DNA of 64,000 bases, taken from Terfezia claveryi (lineage: Eukaryota > Ascomycota > Pezizomycetes > Pezizales > Pezizaceae). The notes beneath the pieces were generated by a model, which ran no database searches, was not told the origin of the DNA, and was given only the letters and a program-made list of their open reading frames with translations. This document shows, piece by piece, positions 62,276 through 64,000 of the stretch; the first letter of the stretch is position 1; each line of letters opens with the position of its first letter. Made by a program: the position numbers and the translations under genes. The DNA lies in the NCBI GenBank assembly GCA_015179025.1, contig WHUX01000020.1:62001-126000 (forward strand), given 5' to 3'.

Positions 62276-64000
62276 ATGAACGCTGTACGCTCCCGCCCTG
62301 TGCAGCGGGCCTGGCGGAACCTGCCTGTGTGCCCCGCGGGCACTCGAGGACGGATACTGAAGCGGCGGGTCTCGTCCTCGAGCCATGCGGCTGCTGAGGC
62401 GCAGGCAAGAGGGGCCCCAGGTGAAGGAAGGGACCCCATGTGGAATATAATCTCCTTACCAAAGATATCCCGGCGGAATCCTGCATTGTCTTGGGCATCA
62501 CCGTCCCCTCCAGACACTACAGACAAAGCATACCTCCAACCCAACCCCACCCCCCCAGCCATCTCCCGCCTCCTCAGAGCAATCGACTCCCGCTCCCCCG
62601 AGGCAATCTGGCACCACTTTTCCCTGCTCACTCCCTCCGAGCGAGCTCGCCTCTCCCCCCAACACCTCTCGCACATCCTCCTCTCCCTCCGGCCAAAAAA
62701 ACACCTCCCCATCGCATCCCGCGCATACCTAGACCACTACCACCCCAGCTACTCCCCGTCCCTCTCTAGCATCCCGCTCGCGCGCCTCCCAAAGCGCCAG
62801 CATGCAATAAACTGGCTCCTGTCCCGCGTCGCCGCCGTGCTGGCGGAATACCACGCCAACAACATCCCCCTGGGGACAGCGGAGTATGCGCATTTACTTG
62901 ATGTAGCGCGGGCGAAGGAGGATGTGAGGATGGCCAGGGAGTTGTGGGCTGAGATGGATGCAAGGGGGGTACAGAAGGATACAAAGTGTTATAATACATA
63001 TATTGCGGCGCTATGTGGGACTATGTTGACTGAGGGGACGTGGAAGACGAATGCGAGGACGGTGGGGGTTAGGGCAAGGAGGGATTTTGGGATGAGGGGC
63101 GGGGAGGCTCAGGAGAAGGTGGGGGATGTGGGGGTGGCGGCGCTGAGGGTTTGGGAGGTCATGTTGAAAGATGGCTGTGTACCAGATATGGCGACGTTTG
63201 AGTTTGTCCTGGGAGCGGTGGCGAGAATGGGGAATTTACCTGTGATGAAGGTCCTGGTGTGGAGGGCTTGGGGAGTGGATATCTCTGCGCCATCGTTTGA
63301 CACTCGCCCCAATCCCACACAAATACAGGAAACAGAACCGGATCTCTCCACTTCAACTACGAACGCAGAACGCTCCCCACCAAGACAATTCACCTCTAAC
63401 CGCCCACCCCCACCACCTCCGTCCGAGCCTCCCCCCCTCTATATCCGCCCCAACCCACAAACTCTCACGAGCCTCGCCGCAATCATCTCCCGCCTCTCCC
63501 ACCCTTCCCTCGCGATCCGCCTAATCAACTACCTCTCTATAACCTACAATCTCACGATCCCCACCGCCACCTGGCAGCACCTCCTCGTCTGGACATACGT
63601 CTACACCCGCCCCCCGCGCGGACACGCGTGCTCCCTGAATCTTCCATGACTAGATTATGGCAAGTCATGCGCGCACCACCATATACCGTCGAACCTGAGA
63701 TCGAAATGTACGACTTAATAATCCGGCACCATCTCCACGGACATCGATACAAATGGGCAAAACAACTCATCACCGAAGCACTCTCCCCTGGTGGGGCTTG
63801 GGATCGATTAAACAAGCAATTCGAAGCGACTAGGCGGAGAGTTGAGCGGGAGGTTGGATGGGGGGTAAATCGTTCTCATGCGGTGCAGGAAAGGAGGAAA
63901 GGACTCCCGCAGTTACACCGGACTACACCACTTACAACGAAGCTTGCGGCGCTGGATTTGGAGGTTTGGAGAGCGAGGAGCTTGATTTCGAGGTGGATTC
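62276..64000 (+). CDS. Mitochondrial PPR-like protein, 3' truncated by window end, one apparent frame break
   Basis: Likely organellar RNA-binding protein. The N-terminus is arginine-rich without acids (NAVRSRPVQRAWRNLPVCPA, then ILKRRVSSSSH), as in a mitochondrial presequence. Helical-pair repeats of PPR type follow: TAEYAHLLDVARAKEDVRMA with ELWAEMDARGVQKDTKCYNT, then LRVWEVMLKDGCVPDMATFE with FVLGAVARMGNLP. A proline-rich insert precedes SLAAIISRLSHPSLAIRLIN. At the C6 run 63610-63615 the frame shifts; one more base continues into ESSMTRLWQVMRAPPYTVEP and EIEMYDLIIRHHLHGHRYKW, which stays open to 64000. Without it, a stop occurs at 63647. A second ATG at 62438 (MWNIISLPKISRRN) is possible but would lose the leader. 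I cannot name the target transcript. Confidence 0.8.

Overview
The window is nuclear DNA of a filamentous ascomycete (Pezizomycotina). Its genes carry short introns (about 50-90 nt, one of 234 nt) with GT..AG borders and CTAAC/CTGAC-like branch sites, and they encode conserved fungal housekeeping proteins. They alternate with AT-rich, gene-poor stretches holding decayed repeats. I cannot fix genus or species from sequence alone. I see no prokaryotic, viral or plasmid genes and no secondary-metabolite cluster.

Left part (1-21.8 kb). A repeat-rich edge (1-3.4 kb) is followed by SmD3 (+), mitochondrial ribosomal protein mL43 (-), U1 snRNP 70K (+) and MRT4 (-). Next come a 515-bp inverted repeat with a 0.8-kb spacer, then MDM10 (+), an IRC6/p34-like adaptin-binding protein (+), PHS1 dehydratase (-), mitochondrial uL15m (-) and a ZRG17-type zinc transporter subunit (-).

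Middle (21.8-49.2 kb). A 4.6-kb gene-poor island is followed by a RING protein (-), PRP19 (-) head-to-head with MFAP1 (+), TRS31 (-) head-to-head with NUP192 (+), CUL4 (+), CDC48 (-) and the BRCT scaffold DPB11/RAD4/TopBP1 (-).

Right part (49.2-64 kb). An island, then an alpha-arrestin (+), another island, GPI12 (-) head-to-head with a DUF7719-like membrane protein (+), a SHG1-domain protein with a long RS tail (-) and a mitochondrial PPR-like protein (+) cut by the window end.

Functions: four spliceosome components (SmD3, U1-70K, Prp19, Mfap1), several ubiquitin-system proteins (Prp19, Cul4, Cdc48, the RING protein, the arrestin adaptor), three mitochondrial structure or ribosome genes (mL43, uL15m, Mdm10) and ER/Golgi membrane genes (PHS1, ZRG17, TRS31, GPI12). 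These are ordinary single-copy genes, not a dedicated cluster. For every intron-containing gene I joined exons by hand, checked reading phase across each junction and confirmed family continuity. Four genes (MDM10, GPI12, DUF7719-like, PPR-like) each need exactly one extra base in or near a G or C run to stay in frame. That looks more like systematic homopolymer under-calling than four independent pseudogenes. I found no convincing previously undescribed biological system. The best unexplained signals are the inverted repeat, a 9-mer TTACCCTGA that recurs only between genes, and the SHG1-RS domain combination.
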